Positions 34,095-44,392 of a stretch of DNA of 64,000 nucleotides are shown one piece after another (the stretch's first letter is position 1; the number at the start of each line of letters is the position of its first letter). Below the pieces are notes generated by a model, which saw only the letters and a program-made list of their open reading frames with translations, was not told the origin of the DNA and did no database searches. Source of the stretch: Agapetus fuscipes (lineage: Eukaryota > Arthropoda > Insecta > Trichoptera > Glossosomatidae); the NCBI GenBank assembly GCA_951799405.1, contig OX637338.1, positions 20,285,297 to 20,349,296 of the forward strand, written 5' to 3'. Both the position numbers and the translations under genes were made by a program.

Positions 34095-34355
34095 ATCTAA
34101 TCTAATCTAATCTAATCTAAGTTGCAAAGATATGTTACATTGGAGATTCACATTACATGCATTCTCACAACCAGACACGTACAAGTTCGCGCTTGCACAT
34201 GCCTCATGTGAACCTACAACATAAAAACCAAATCTCAAATGGACATACACCCTGCAACTCTTGCCGTCCTTCCCTGAGACAGGGGTGACATTGGCAAAGT
34301 GAACCATTTTTACAGCATGGGTGGTCAGCCGCATACCAACCTATAAGTCAAGGAA
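34095..34355 (-). repeat. TTAGA-tail repeat, full-length
   Basis: Antisense with four TCTAA units at the left. Closest by eye to the 14.7 kb copy. It forms an inverted pair with 33.63 kb, 200 bp away. Confidence 0.92.
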
Positions 34356-34373
34356 CACACGCACACGAGAAAT

Positions 34374-34760
34374 TACATTTTATCATATCGTTATCAAAAC
34401 TCGGACATATTATTTACTCTAGAGAAGTTAAAAACTTAAATGTAGTACTTAACTCCAGTTGTAACTGCGGAGAGGAGATCCAGACACTGGACCATGTGCT
34501 GCTTGGATGCCCACTGAACAAATTTTTGCTAAAACTAAAAAGAGACTGTCCACTCCCAGTGAATGCAAAATTTATTTTATTTTCAACAAAACACTTTAGG
34601 CCTTTAGTTTCCTTTTTGAATAAGAACAATATCAAAATTTAATTAAAACCTAAATTTCATCTTTACTCCAAAATAATAAAAAGCTTCTAAAATATTTATT
34701 TTTGTAACATGGCAGCAATCGCCCAATATGGATGAATTGCCAAACTTAAAAAAAAAGTTA
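34374..34760 (+). pseudogene. LINE 3' end with C-terminal zinc-knuckle-like segment
   Basis: A plus-strand frame with no ATG is open from about 34,390 to the stop near 34,640. It shows the C-terminal pattern of I/Jockey/R1-type LINE proteins: a GHIIYSREV region, then NCGEEIQTLDHVLLGCP (Cys-Cys-His-Cys spacing), then a hydrophobic tail ending NIKI. The 3' UTR has the GGCAGCAATCGCCC..GGATGAATTGCC signature common at insect LINE ends and a short poly-A (34,748-34,757). It is strongly 5'-truncated, so only the last ~85 codons remain. A different LINE type from the RTE-like one. Confidence 0.75.
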
Positions 34761-34863
34761 ATAACTAACAAAGACCGAGCAATCTTAATAGCATGTTTAT
34801 TCTATTCAAGTACATAAGAATGAAGGGTTTGATCGTGTTTGTGTGGAAACTCAGCTATTCATA

Positions 34864-35114
34864 GATCTAAATCTAAGTTGCAAAGATATGTATCATGTGA
34901 GATTCATATTAAACGCATTCCCACAAGCAGACATGTATAAGTTCGCGCTAACGCATGCCGCATGTGGACTTAGAATACAAAAACCCGAATCTCACATGGA
35001 CATACACCCTGCAACTCTTGCCGACCTTCCCTGAAATCAGGGGTGACATTGACACAGTGAACCATTTTATACAGCATGGGTGGTCAGCCTCATACCAACC
35101 TATCAGTCAAGGAA
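34864..35114 (-). repeat. TTAGA-tail repeat, full-length
   Basis: Antisense, from ATCTAAATCTAAGTTGC to AACCTATCAGTCAAGGAA. GACATTGACACAGTGAACC is a private variant shared with the fragment at 35.19 kb. Confidence 0.9.
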
Positions 35115-35190
35115 TACAAGCAATTAATTACATTCAAATATATATAATTTTAATTCAAAATAATTGTATCCTCTTATTTGCAACAGTGTT

Positions 35191-35269
35191 TCAACATTGG
35201 CACAGTGAACCATTTTATACAGCATGGGTGGTCAGCCTCATACCAACCTATTCTATAAGTCAACGAATA
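35191..35269 (-). repeat. Partial duplicate of the neighbouring tail repeat
   Basis: Repeats the 5' part of the preceding copy (AACATTGGCACAGTGAACC, TTATACAGCATGGGTGGTCA) and ends with ATAAGTCAACGAA. The shared variants show local duplication rather than independent insertion. Confidence 0.8.
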
Positions 35270-35750
35270 ACAGCTGATGAGAATAAATAGTCTACGTTTT
35301 AATAATGTGGAGTTTCCTTGTTTAAAAAAAACATCAACTAAGACAAAGAGGATGCTTAAAATAAATATAACTCATACAAATAACGTCGACTTACACTAGC
35401 AAGAATACGAGTATCTCCATAATAAACAAGTTATCCTTTATTATATTACCCTTCGTCGTCGTCATTCGTCGTCGAGTTTCGATTTTCAAAATCAATGCCA
35501 TCACAGCAGATGAAACACATTCATGCTCTATAGCAAATTAATTTTTGTATATATGCTGCAATGCGGCGAGCTTACGCGTGTGTGTTTACAAATGTATGAA
35601 AACTTTTAGGAATTAATCTGTTTGTTCATACTAAAAATGTATGGAACAATATTGACATCTAGCGGCAAAACGTAAAAGTTTTTTTTACATTTTCTTTTAT
35701 TTCATGCAAATTAAAAATAAAAAAAAAGCCAAATAAAAATGGATTTCAAT
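35270..35750. other. Unassigned DNA
   Basis: Short CGTCGT repeats near 35,456-35,475. No gene. Confidence 0.4.
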
Positions 35751-35751
35751 C

Positions 35752-35833
35752 TGTAATCTAAGTTGCAAACATATATAACATTTGAGATTCATATTACATG
35801 CATTCTTACGAGCAGACATGTATAAGTTCTAAT
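35752..35833 (-). repeat. TTAGA-tail repeat stub
   Basis: Only the 3' ~80 bp of the repeat, cut at TATAAGTTC where the next unit begins. It is the left edge of the tandem array. Confidence 0.85.
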
Positions 35834-37905
35834 CTAATCTAATCTAAGCTGCAAAGATATATATCATTTAAGATTTATATTAAATGCATTCCCACAAGCA
35901 GATATGTATAAGTTCCCGCTTACATATGCTGCATGTGTACTTACAACATAACAGCCCATTCCAAATGAACATAAGCCCTGCAACTCTTGCCAACCTTCCC
36001 TGAAACAAAGGTGAATTTGCAAAGTAAACCATTTTTTAAAGTATGGGTGGTCAGCCTCATACCAACCTATAAGTCAAGAAAATTATTTTGTGTATTTCTT
36101 TACATAATCTAAGTTGCAAAGATACATACCATTTAAGATTCATATTAAATGCATTCCCACACGCAGACAGGTACAAGTTCACGCTTACAAATGCCCAATG
36201 TGGACTTGCAAAATAAAAAAACTAATCTCAAATGAACATAAGCCCTGCAACTTTTGCCGACTTTTCCTCAAACAGAGATAAAATTTGCATGGTAAACCAT
36301 TGCTTACAGTATGGGTGGTCAGCCACATACTAACCTTTTAGTCAAGGAAATTATTTTGTTTAGTTCTATAATCTAAGTTGCAAAGATACATACCATTTGA
36401 GATTCATATTAAATGCATTCCCACAAGCAGACAGGTACAAGTTCACGCTTACAAATGCCCAATGTGGACTTGCAAAATAAAAAAAACCAATCTCAAATGA
36501 ACATAAGCCCTGCAACTCTTGCCGACTTTTCCTGAAACAGAGATAAAATTTGCATTGTGAACCATTGCTTACAGTATGGGTGGTCAGCCACATACTAACC
36601 TTTTAGTCAAGGAAATTAATTTGTTTAGTTCATTAATCTAAGTTGCAAAGATACATACCATTTGAGATTCATATTAAATGCATTCCCACAAGCAGACAGG
36701 TACAAGTTCACGCTTACAAATGCCCAATGTGGACTTGCAAAATAAAAAAAACTAATCTCAAATGAACATAAGCCCTGCAACTCTTGCCGACTTTTCCTCA
36801 AACAGAGATAAAATTTGCATTGTGAACCATTGCTTACAGTATGGGTGGTCAGCCACATACTAACCTTTTAGTCAAGGAAATTAATTTGTTTAGTTCATTA
36901 ATCTAAGTTGCAAAGATACATACCATTTGAGATTCATATTAAATGCATTCCCACAAGCAGACAGGTATAAGTTCGCGCTTACAAATGCCCCATGTGGACT
37001 TAGAAAAAAAAAAAAAAAATCTTAAATGAACATAAGCCCTGCAACTCTTGCCGACTTTTCCTCAAACAGAGATAAAATTTTCATTGTAAAACAATCTTAC
37101 AGTATGGGTGGTCAGCCACATACTAACCTATAAGTCAAGGAAATTATTTTGTTTAGTTCTATAATCTAAGTTGCAAAGATACATACCATTTGAGATTCAT
37201 ATAAAATGCATTCCCACAAGCAGACAGGTACAAGTTCACGCTTACAAATGCCCAATGTGGACTTGCAAAATAAAAAAAACTAATCTCAAATGAACATAAG
37301 CCCTGCAACTCTTGCCGACTTTTCCTCAAACAGAGATAAAATTTGCATTGTGAACCATTGCTTACAGTATGGGTGGTCAGCCACATACTAACCTTTTAGT
37401 CAAGGAAATTATTTTGTTTAGTTCATTAATCTAAGTTGCAAGATACATACCATTTGAGATTCATATTAAATGCATTCCCACTAGCAGACAGGTATAAGTT
37501 CGCGCTTACAAATGCCCCATGTGGACTTATAAAATAAAAAAACTAATCTCAAATGAACATAAGCCCTGCAACTCTTGCCGACTTTTCCTCAAACAGAGAT
37601 AAAATTTTCATGGTAAACCATTCTTACAGTATGGGTGGTCAGCCACATACTAACCTATAAGTCAAGGAAATTATTTTGTTAAGTTCTATAATCTAAGTTG
37701 CAAAGATACATACCAATCGAGATTCATATTAAATGCATTCCCACAAGCAGACATTTATAAGTTCACGCTTACACATAATGCATGTTGACTTACAACATAA
37801 AAACCCAATCTCAAATTAATATAAGCCCTGCAACTCTTGCCAATCTTCCCTGAAACACAGCTGAAATCTTCAAAGTGAACCATTTTTTAAACTATGGGTG
37901 GTCGA
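35834..37905 (-). repeat. Tandem satellite array made of the TTAGA-tail repeat
   Basis: Eight head-to-tail antisense units starting at 35,840, 36,105, 36,369, 36,634, 36,899, 37,162, 37,427 and 37,689, spaced 262-265 bp. Each unit is a whole tail repeat plus a ~20-bp linker (AATTATTTTGTTTAGTTC) absent from dispersed copies. The units at 36,105-37,427 share private variants (CAAACAGAGATAAAATTTGC, AACCATTGCTTACAG, AACCTTTTAGTC), while the outer ones are nearer the dispersed consensus. This is the pattern of unequal exchange. The last unit is cut at CTATGGGTGGTC. Confidence 0.95.
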
Positions 37906-38040
37906 TTTTCTTTTACAAAGGCTGCATGTTTTTATTTTACATGTTTTCCGAATTTTAACGCGAGGAAACTATGCGCAATATACACATTCACCAAATGTTA
38001 AGGGGTTGGGCTGCGTAGCAGCCAGGGGCAACACCCCTAG
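37906..38040 (+). mobile_element. Possible Helitron 3' terminus
   Basis: A perfect 6-bp stem with 3-nt loop (GGCTGC-GTA-GCAGCC, 38,009-38,023) is followed 13 nt later by CTAG (38,037-38,040) and then T. Helitrons end in a short GC-rich hairpin 10-15 nt before CTRR and insert 5' to T. The 5' TC end cannot be identified, and no Rep/helicase frame is present. The terminus lies 130 bp right of the tail-repeat array. Confidence 0.5.
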
Positions 38041-38210
38041 TTTTAATTTTTATTATTACAAATTAACAACATAATTAAAAAAATAAAAAAAAATTATCAT
38101 TGCGATTCGAAAAAGCTCCTACACAGTTCTTAGCCCTGGCCAATCTTGTGTATTAAAGGAACCATGAGATTCGCTTCCTTGACTATTATTCCTCCGATAA
38201 TAATCATTGA
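38041..38210. other. AT-rich DNA
   Basis: No feature recognised. Confidence 0.4.
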
Positions 38211-38452
38211 TTCTTTGACTTATAGGTTGGTATGAGGCTAACCACCCATACTGTAAAAAATGTTTCACTTTGCCCATGTTAACCCTGTGTCAGGGAAGGT
38301 CAGCTAGAGTTTTAGGGCTTATGTTCATTTGAGGTTTCGATTTTATTTGTAAGTACACATTCAGCATTTGTAAGCGCGAACTACACATGTTTGTTTGTGG
38401 GCATGCATTTGAGAGCTTTAAATGTGAATATATCCTTACAACTTAGATTATA
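38211..38452 (+). repeat. TTAGA-tail repeat, TTATAGA subtype
   Basis: Sense copy from TTCTTTGACTTATAGGTTGG to ACAACTTAGATTATAGATC. It starts at the common boundary. Confidence 0.9.
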
Positions 38453-38770
38453 GATCAAAAGCAATAAACAGTGCATAATTGCGCAATTGTAAATTCCTAT
38501 GAAGAGTTTTGTGGGTAACCATGATATGGCAGGCAAATGCTTGCAAGGAGAGAGAGTCAGAGAACGAAGTGACGAAAAGATCAAAAATCAAATGGATGGA
38601 ATAACGAATGATAGGAAAATGATTTAGAAAAGACGATGAGAGCCGCTGAGGAAAGTACGAAATCAATTAATAAGAAGAAGCTTCGTGGATCTGAAAAGAT
38701 TCAGTGGAAGTAATCAGAAGATGAATGTTTCCTGAAGAGAAGCCCTCGAGTGCTGCAGCGCGCAGTTTAT
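38453..38770. other. Unassigned DNA
   Basis: Nothing recognised. Confidence 0.4.
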
Positions 38771-39110
38771 TAATCTAAGCTGCAAACGTGCAAAGATATG
38801 TTAACATTTAAGGCTCATATTAATTGCATGCCCAGAGACAGGCACATGTAGGTTCGTGCATACAAATAAACAAAACCTCACATGAACATAAACCTTGCAA
38901 CTCATGAAAGATGAAATTGAAATAAAATTATCTTAAGAATCACATACTACACAATCTGAACTAAGAATGTAGGTTCGCGCCTACACATTCTGCATGCGTG
39001 CATACAAATAAACAAAGCCTCACATGAACATAAACCTTGCAACTCCTGAAAGATTAACTTTAAATAAAATTGTCTTAAGAATCACATTCTACACAATCTG
39101 AACTAAGAAA
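38771..39110 (-). repeat. TTAGA-tail repeat with internal tandem duplication
   Basis: Antisense 3' half of the repeat (GTAGGTTCG..GCATACAAATAAAC, CCTCACATGAACATAAACC) followed by ~60 bp of unrelated sequence (ATCTTAAGAATCACAT..CACAATCTGAACTAAG). The whole ~125-bp block appears twice in tandem. The copies differ by substitutions and by a 20-bp segment present only in the second. Confidence 0.82.
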
Positions 39111-39481
39111 AATAAGTAAAACACGATAGCGTAAGAGTTGTATTTGCAAAATCAATTTCCAGTTTTCATAATACACATTGGTCCAGTACCTACACAAAGA
39201 TTGTTCATGTGAAATTACCTCTGATGGGCATAAGACAAACAAACACTTCAGAGCCGAAGTGTTGGCGCTGATGTAATTACCGATAATTACATATTTTATC
39301 CTCGCTTATCCCGCGCTGGCATGGCGGCCCATTAGCCATCAGATAGGGAGGCGCGAAGAAATAACTTGCCGCGAGCGTCACACACACTTTACAGTCTGCA
39401 TATGGAAGGAAGGAAGCCCAGCTCTCTGCTCAACACGTGCAGGATCACGCATATTATAGCAGGGCAGAACAAGCAATTAGT
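39111..39481. other. Unassigned DNA
   Basis: Nothing recognised. Confidence 0.4.
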
Positions 39482-39705
39482 TCATTGACTAATATGCTGG
39501 TGTGGAGCTGACCACCTGTACTGTAAGAATTGGTGCACACCCCTATTTCACGGTCGGCAAGAATTGTACGTTGATGTTCATTTTCGGTCTTGGTCTCAAT
39601 TTGAAGGTACACGTGCAGCATGCGTAAGCGAAAGCTAACACGCATTTGTTTGTGAATAAATGTTAATCCTAAATGTAAATGTTATTGCAATTTATATTAT
39701 AATTA
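39482..39705 (+). repeat. TTAGA-tail repeat, old copy
   Basis: Sense: TTGACTAATATGCTGGTGTG, CACGGTCGGCAAGAATTG, GCAGCATGCGTAAGCG and TTATTGCAATTTATATTAT are in order. Highly diverged. Confidence 0.68.
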
Positions 39706-39850
39706 TAAAGAGGAATAGAATCTACTATATATAATATACATATTATAATGCTACTTACATGAAATTGCCTCGCCTGAAACGTATATGCATTTTTAATAGT
39801 TTTTTGCGTTCGTATTTTCGCTTTACAGTCTTAAGTAAGTGAGATTATCT

Positions 39851-40095
39851 ATAGTCTAAGCTGCAAAGGTATATCGATATTTAAAGCTCATATTTTATGC
39901 ACACCCACAAGCAGGCACATTTAAGTTTACGCTTACACATACAGCATGCGTTCATACAAAATAAACCGAACCTCACATGTGACATGAACGTAAAATGTGC
40001 AATGCCGCCACTTCCTGAAACCATGGTGGCATTGACTAAAGTGAACCAAGTTTGTACAACATAGCCTCATACCAACCTACAGGTATTATTCAAGA
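39851..40095 (-). repeat. TTAGA-tail repeat, GGTGGCATTG subtype
   Basis: Antisense from TATAGTCTAAGCTGCAAAGG to CATACCAACCTACAGG. It shares CATGGTGGCATTG and AGTGAACCAAG with the 2.6 and 44.8 kb copies, marking an older subfamily. Confidence 0.8.
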
Positions 40096-41526
40096 AACTT
40101 AGTACAAGACAACTTTAATGCAATCGCCTTTAAAAAAATGTTTTTTACTGTTCCGCCTATGGCTACTGTCATTTCGCTCGATGCTCAAAGTTTAAAGTCC
40201 ATCAGTCCTGCTACTTTTTTTATTTGATCAAATTACATATTACATTATACATATATTTTTAACAATGTTTTTTTTTTTTTTTGCTTACCCTCATGCTGAA
40301 AGCAGAATGCTTGTGCGCATGCAGGGCGGGATACTAGTTACATTTTTTTTTTTTTTTTTTTAGCTACACATATTTAATTAAATATTATTAACATATTATA
40401 CAAATTACAAAATATACATCTTTTTTTAACAAAAAAACAGTACCTCATCAAAAAGAGACTTCACTCTTGTGTTAGATGAGGGATGCCTTAATCGAGCTTA
40501 AAACATTTTACTTAAATACAAATAATAATACAAAAATAATGTGTCAGGATAATGAAAAGGAAAGCAAATGTAAGAAAAAACAAAAAAAGAACAAACAATA
40601 GCATGAATCAGAAAAGAAAAAAATAATAGCAGCGAAATATAAAATTAGTAAAGGATACAATTTAATGTTAAGCGTGCTTAAAAATGAAAAAAGAAAAAGC
40701 AATAGAAAAGAGAAAATAAACAAAAATTAAAAACATAAATAATAATGAATTTTGCTTCAATCGAAGTTAAGGTGTATTTGAGACCAAAAACAACTTTGGC
40801 TATTCAAAAAAATATTTATAGGGTTAGCTTTCTATATATTTAAAAGAATTGAAAATATTTTTTTTTATTTTTTTTTCCTTCAAATCAGCTGGTAATATGC
40901 CAAAAACCATTTAAAAAAGGCTGACTTTCCAGCGCGACTCACTTGTTATTCATAAATATTTCAATGCCAAATATTTCATTTTTCGATAAAGTATTTATTC
41001 AGTTAAATTGAGACGATTTTCGAAAATTCATTTTTTACTTATTTACTGAGTTATAAATTTTGTTTCAAAATGTGTTTACGTAATATTTTTTTGTACGCGT
41101 TTTTAGTTCCTCCTGATCATTTTCCGCAAATATCACATCGTGGTTAAGTGAAACAAATGTTTTTAATTGTTTTCGTACATATTTTATTTGTCTAACAAAA
41201 AGAGGTAACATGTAAAGGCCTCTTGTAATTTTCGATTTTTGTTAATTTTCTATTTTTTACATAGATGGCGTTGGCCTATCCAATTTGATGGTTAGGCCGA
41301 CAGAGGTGAAAAAACAGTTTTCTTGAAGACCGATCGGGACACATGTATACATTATGTTCACATATTATATACGTATAAAATATGCAATAGGTATATGTGT
41401 AAATAAAATATACAGAATACGCGTAAAAATTCCGATATATGTTGACGGTACGACGGAAAAGAGACATGAACACCATGTCGAGTCGATAGAGTCGATAATA
41501 ATATAATTTTGTATTCATTTTCAGGA
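40096..41526. other. AT-rich DNA with T-runs
   Basis: Two long T-runs (about 40,267-40,282 and 40,344-40,361) flank a 60-bp GC-richer segment and could be poly-A ends of antisense retroelements, but no coding end is recognisable. The rest is unassigned. Confidence 0.4.
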
Positions 41527-43138
41527 TTCCACGACATATCGATAAAAGACAATTCGTCCAACGATTACTCGGCCATAGACAAATCGGTCACACGACACTT
41601 CGTCCTCACGACTTTTCGGCAAACGAAATTTCGGTCAAAGACAAATCGGTCAACGACAACTCGTCCAACAACAACTCGGCCATAGACAAATCGGTCACAC
41701 GACACTTCGTCTACACGACTTTTCGGCCAACGACATTTCGGTCAAAGACAAATCGGTCAACGACAACCCGTCCAAAGACAACTCGGCCATAGACAAATCG
41801 GTCACACGACACTTCGTCCACACGACTTTTCGACCAACGACTTTTCGGTCAACGACATTTCGGTCAAAGACAAATCGGTCAACGACAGCCCGTCCAAAGA
41901 CCCGGCCATAGACAAGTCGGTCACACGACACTCCGTCCACACGACTTTTCGGCCAACAACATTTCGGTCAAAGACAAATCGGTCAACGACAACCCGTCCA
42001 AAGACAAGTCGGTCACACGACACTCCGTCCACACGACTTTTCGGCCAATGACATTTCGGTCAAAGACAAATCGGTCAACGACAACCCGTCCAAAGACAAG
42101 TCGGTCACATGACACTCCGTCCACACGACTTTTCGGCCAATGACATTTCGGTCAAAGACAAATCGGTCAACGACAACCCGTCCAAAGACAAGTCGGTCAC
42201 ACGACACTCCGTCCACACGACTTTTCGGCCAATGACATTTCGGTCAAAGACAAATCGGTCAACGACAACCCGTCCAAAGACAAGTCGGTCACATGACACT
42301 CCGTCCACACGACTTTTCGGCCAACGACATTTCGGTCAAAGACAAATCGGTCAACGACAACCTGTCCAAAGACAACTCGGCCATAGACAAGTCGGTCACA
42401 CGACACTCCGTCCACACGACTTTTCAGCCAACGACATTTCGGTCAAAGACAAATCGGTCAACGACAACCTGTCCAAAGACAACTCGGCCATAGACAAGTC
42501 AAAGACAAATCGGTCAACGACAACCCGTCCAAAGACAAGTCGGTCACACGACACTCCGTCCACACGACTTTTCGGCCAATGACATTTCGGTCAAAGACAA
42601 ATCGGTCAACGACAACCCGTCCAAAGACAAGTCGGTCACACGACACTCCGTCCACACGACTTTTCGGCCAACGACATTTCGGTCAAAGACAAATCGGTCA
42701 ACGACAACCTGTCCAAAGACAACTCGGCCATAGACAAGTCGGTCACACGACACTCCGTCCACACGACTTTTCGGCCAACGACATTTCGGTCAAAGACAAA
42801 TCGGTCAACGACAGCCCGTCCAAAGACCCGGCCATAGACAAGTCGGTCACACGACACTCCGTCCACACGACTTTTCGGCCAACGACATTTCGGTCCAAGA
42901 CAAATCGGTCAACGACAACCCGTCCAAAGACCCGGCCATAGACAAGTCGGTCACACGACACTCCGTCCACACGACTTTTCGGCTAACGACATTTCGGTCA
43001 AAGACAAATCGGTCAACGACAACCCGTCCAAAGACAACTCGGCCATAGACAAATCGGTCACACGACACTTCGTCCACACGACTTTTCGGCCAACGACTTT
43101 TCGGTCAACGACATTTCGGTCAATGACATTTCGGTCAT
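41527..43138 (+). repeat. Higher-order tandem array of 15-bp monomers
   Basis: About 1.6 kb made of roughly 105 monomers with consensus ACNNNNTCGGYCAANG. Six or seven distinct monomer types recur in fixed order, giving higher-order units of 92, 104 or 107 bp. The ACTTTTCGGC monomer begins at 41,611, 41,718, 41,825, 41,944, 42,036, 42,128, 42,220, 42,312, 42,419, 42,567, 42,659, 42,766, 42,870, 42,974 and 43,081. The 107-bp form is the 92-bp form plus one ACAACTCGGCCATAG monomer, and the 104-bp form has that monomer shortened by 3 bp. Both strands stay open over long stretches, but only because the repeat lacks stop codons. Confidence 0.97.
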
Positions 43139-43157
43139 ATACAATATATGGTATTCA

Positions 43158-43535
43158 ACCGGTCCGTAGTCTTATGATTTACACTTCTGACTCGTAAATG
43201 GAAGATTGTGTTTAGAGGGCTCTTGAGGTGTGATACACAAAAAAACAGCGCTCACCAAATAAATCATCCTAATTTTATTATTATTATTGTGGGTTCGAAT
43301 TCCAGCGGAGCACAAAAAAATATAAGTACCATTTATATTTTCAAATATGCCCTTTGCTTGGTGACAAAAAATCATATACCTTTCCCAAAGCCCGGTCACT
43401 AAAGGTCCATCCAGCATTAGAGCAACTGGGTCTTGCTTAAGAATTGGTAATTTCTACAGCGACGACCAAGCTCGCAGAGGGCTCTTGAGGTGTGATACAC
43501 ACAAAAACAACGCTCACCAAATAAATCATTATTTT
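43158..43535 (+). mobile_element. SINE-A with tail jumped into its head
   Basis: The tRNA-like head (CGGTCCGTAGTCTTATG, CTCGTAAATGG) runs only to about 43,213. It then passes straight into the SINE-A 3' end (AGAGGGCTCTTGAGGTG to ATCATCCTAATT plus ATT repeats). At 43,289 the sequence re-enters the head at the B box (GTGGGTTCGAATTCC) and completes a normal body to 43,535. This is a truncated SINE-A placed in front of a 5'-truncated one. Confidence 0.82.
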
Positions 43536-43770
43536 TTTTTAATTGTCGAAATAACGAATCGTGAAAATAAATAGTTTGTTAACGAACAGGTTTTCTAAGA
43601 TATTCTGTGGAGCACATCTATATGTGACCGAAAGTCGTTTGAACGAAATTTCGTGTGAACGAAAAAACCTTTCCCAATGACCGGTCACCAAAGGTCCATC
43701 CAGCTTTACTTTATCCAGCAACTGGGTCTTGCTTGACAATTGGCGCTTTGTAGCGACGATGACCAAGCTC
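43536..43770 (+). repeat. SINE-A-linked segment, copy 1
   Basis: A segment starting in a T-run, with AATTGTCGAAATAACG, AACGAACAGGTTTTC and TGTGGAGCACATC, and ending in SINE-A body (ACCTTTCCCAATGACCGGTC to GGCGCTTTGTA). It is essentially identical to 45,533-45,752. On its minus strand, 43,624-43,664 contains about three units resembling the 15-bp satellite monomer. Confidence 0.88.
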
Positions 43771-44066
43771 GTAAAAATGTCGATAGCTCAATTGGTAGAA
43801 TGCTTGCATTCCATGCCGAGAGCAAGGGTTCGATCTCAAGGCTTACTCAGCCTTCACAAGAAATGAGAACCAGCCCCCTCGGGAGCTGGGAAACCCCCAC
43901 TTCAAATGAAGTGGTTGGTGTAAAGCCGGCCACTTTACCTCTAAAAATAAATAGGTCCCGAATCCCGAAGTGACACTAAATACTGTAACTTCTAACTATA
44001 AAAAATAACTATGTAACTACTAACTTTATAGTGTAACTACACATAATGTGTAGCTTAGTTGCGTTC
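43675..44066 (+). mobile_element. Composite SINE (SINE-A body fused to SINE-B)
   Basis: SINE-A body (GACCGGTCACCAAAGGTCC, CAATTGGCGCTTTGTAGCG, GACCAAGCTCGTAAAAATG) joins the SINE-B head at about 43,779. The A-box region is ATAGCTCAATTGGTAGAATG and the B-box region GGGTTCGATCTC (near 43,827). The SINE-B body follows (GAACCAGCCCCC, GAAGTGGTTGG, TAAATAGGTCCC) to GTGTAGCTTAGTTGCG. The junction is the same as at 24.29 kb. SINE-A's own head is replaced here by the linked segment. Confidence 0.87.
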
Positions 44067-44067
44067 T

Positions 44068-44145
44068 GTGCTCCGCCGGGAATTGAACTTACAACCTTCC
44101 GATTAAGAGTTGGAAGCGTAGTCAATAGACTAAGGACCGATCTTT
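44068..44145 (-). repeat. SINE-A head, inverted
   Basis: On the minus strand GGACCGATCCTTAGTCTATTG-like A-box region, then a degenerate loop, then GTTCAATTCCCGGCGG. Only the ~75-nt tRNA-like head is present, directly after the composite SINE and facing it. Confidence 0.8.
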
Positions 44146-44392
44146 TTGCACGCATTTGGAAAAAAAATGTCGAATTCTAAGAAATATTATTATTTATTAT
44201 ACAAGAAGTAGGTAGGTACCTTTTGTTGGTATAACTTTTTCCTCGCTGACGATATTCTGCTGGCCATGTTGTGCTATTATTGTTATTTGAGATGCAGGTG
44301 TTTTCTTATGTAGGGCTGTCAAAAATATATTGTCTTCATGCGTGAAATTAATTTTAATTTTTTTTTTCATTACTTTGGTTTAGCTCAAAATC

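Noticed and set aside
41695..43077. Many overlapping frames on both strands (up to 157 codons)
   Set aside because: The 15-bp repeat lacks stop codons in several frames. Both strands and several frames are open, so this is not coding evidence.
41527..43138. Possible CRISPR array
   Set aside because: There are no unique spacers; every segment is a variant of one monomer, and the context is eukaryotic.
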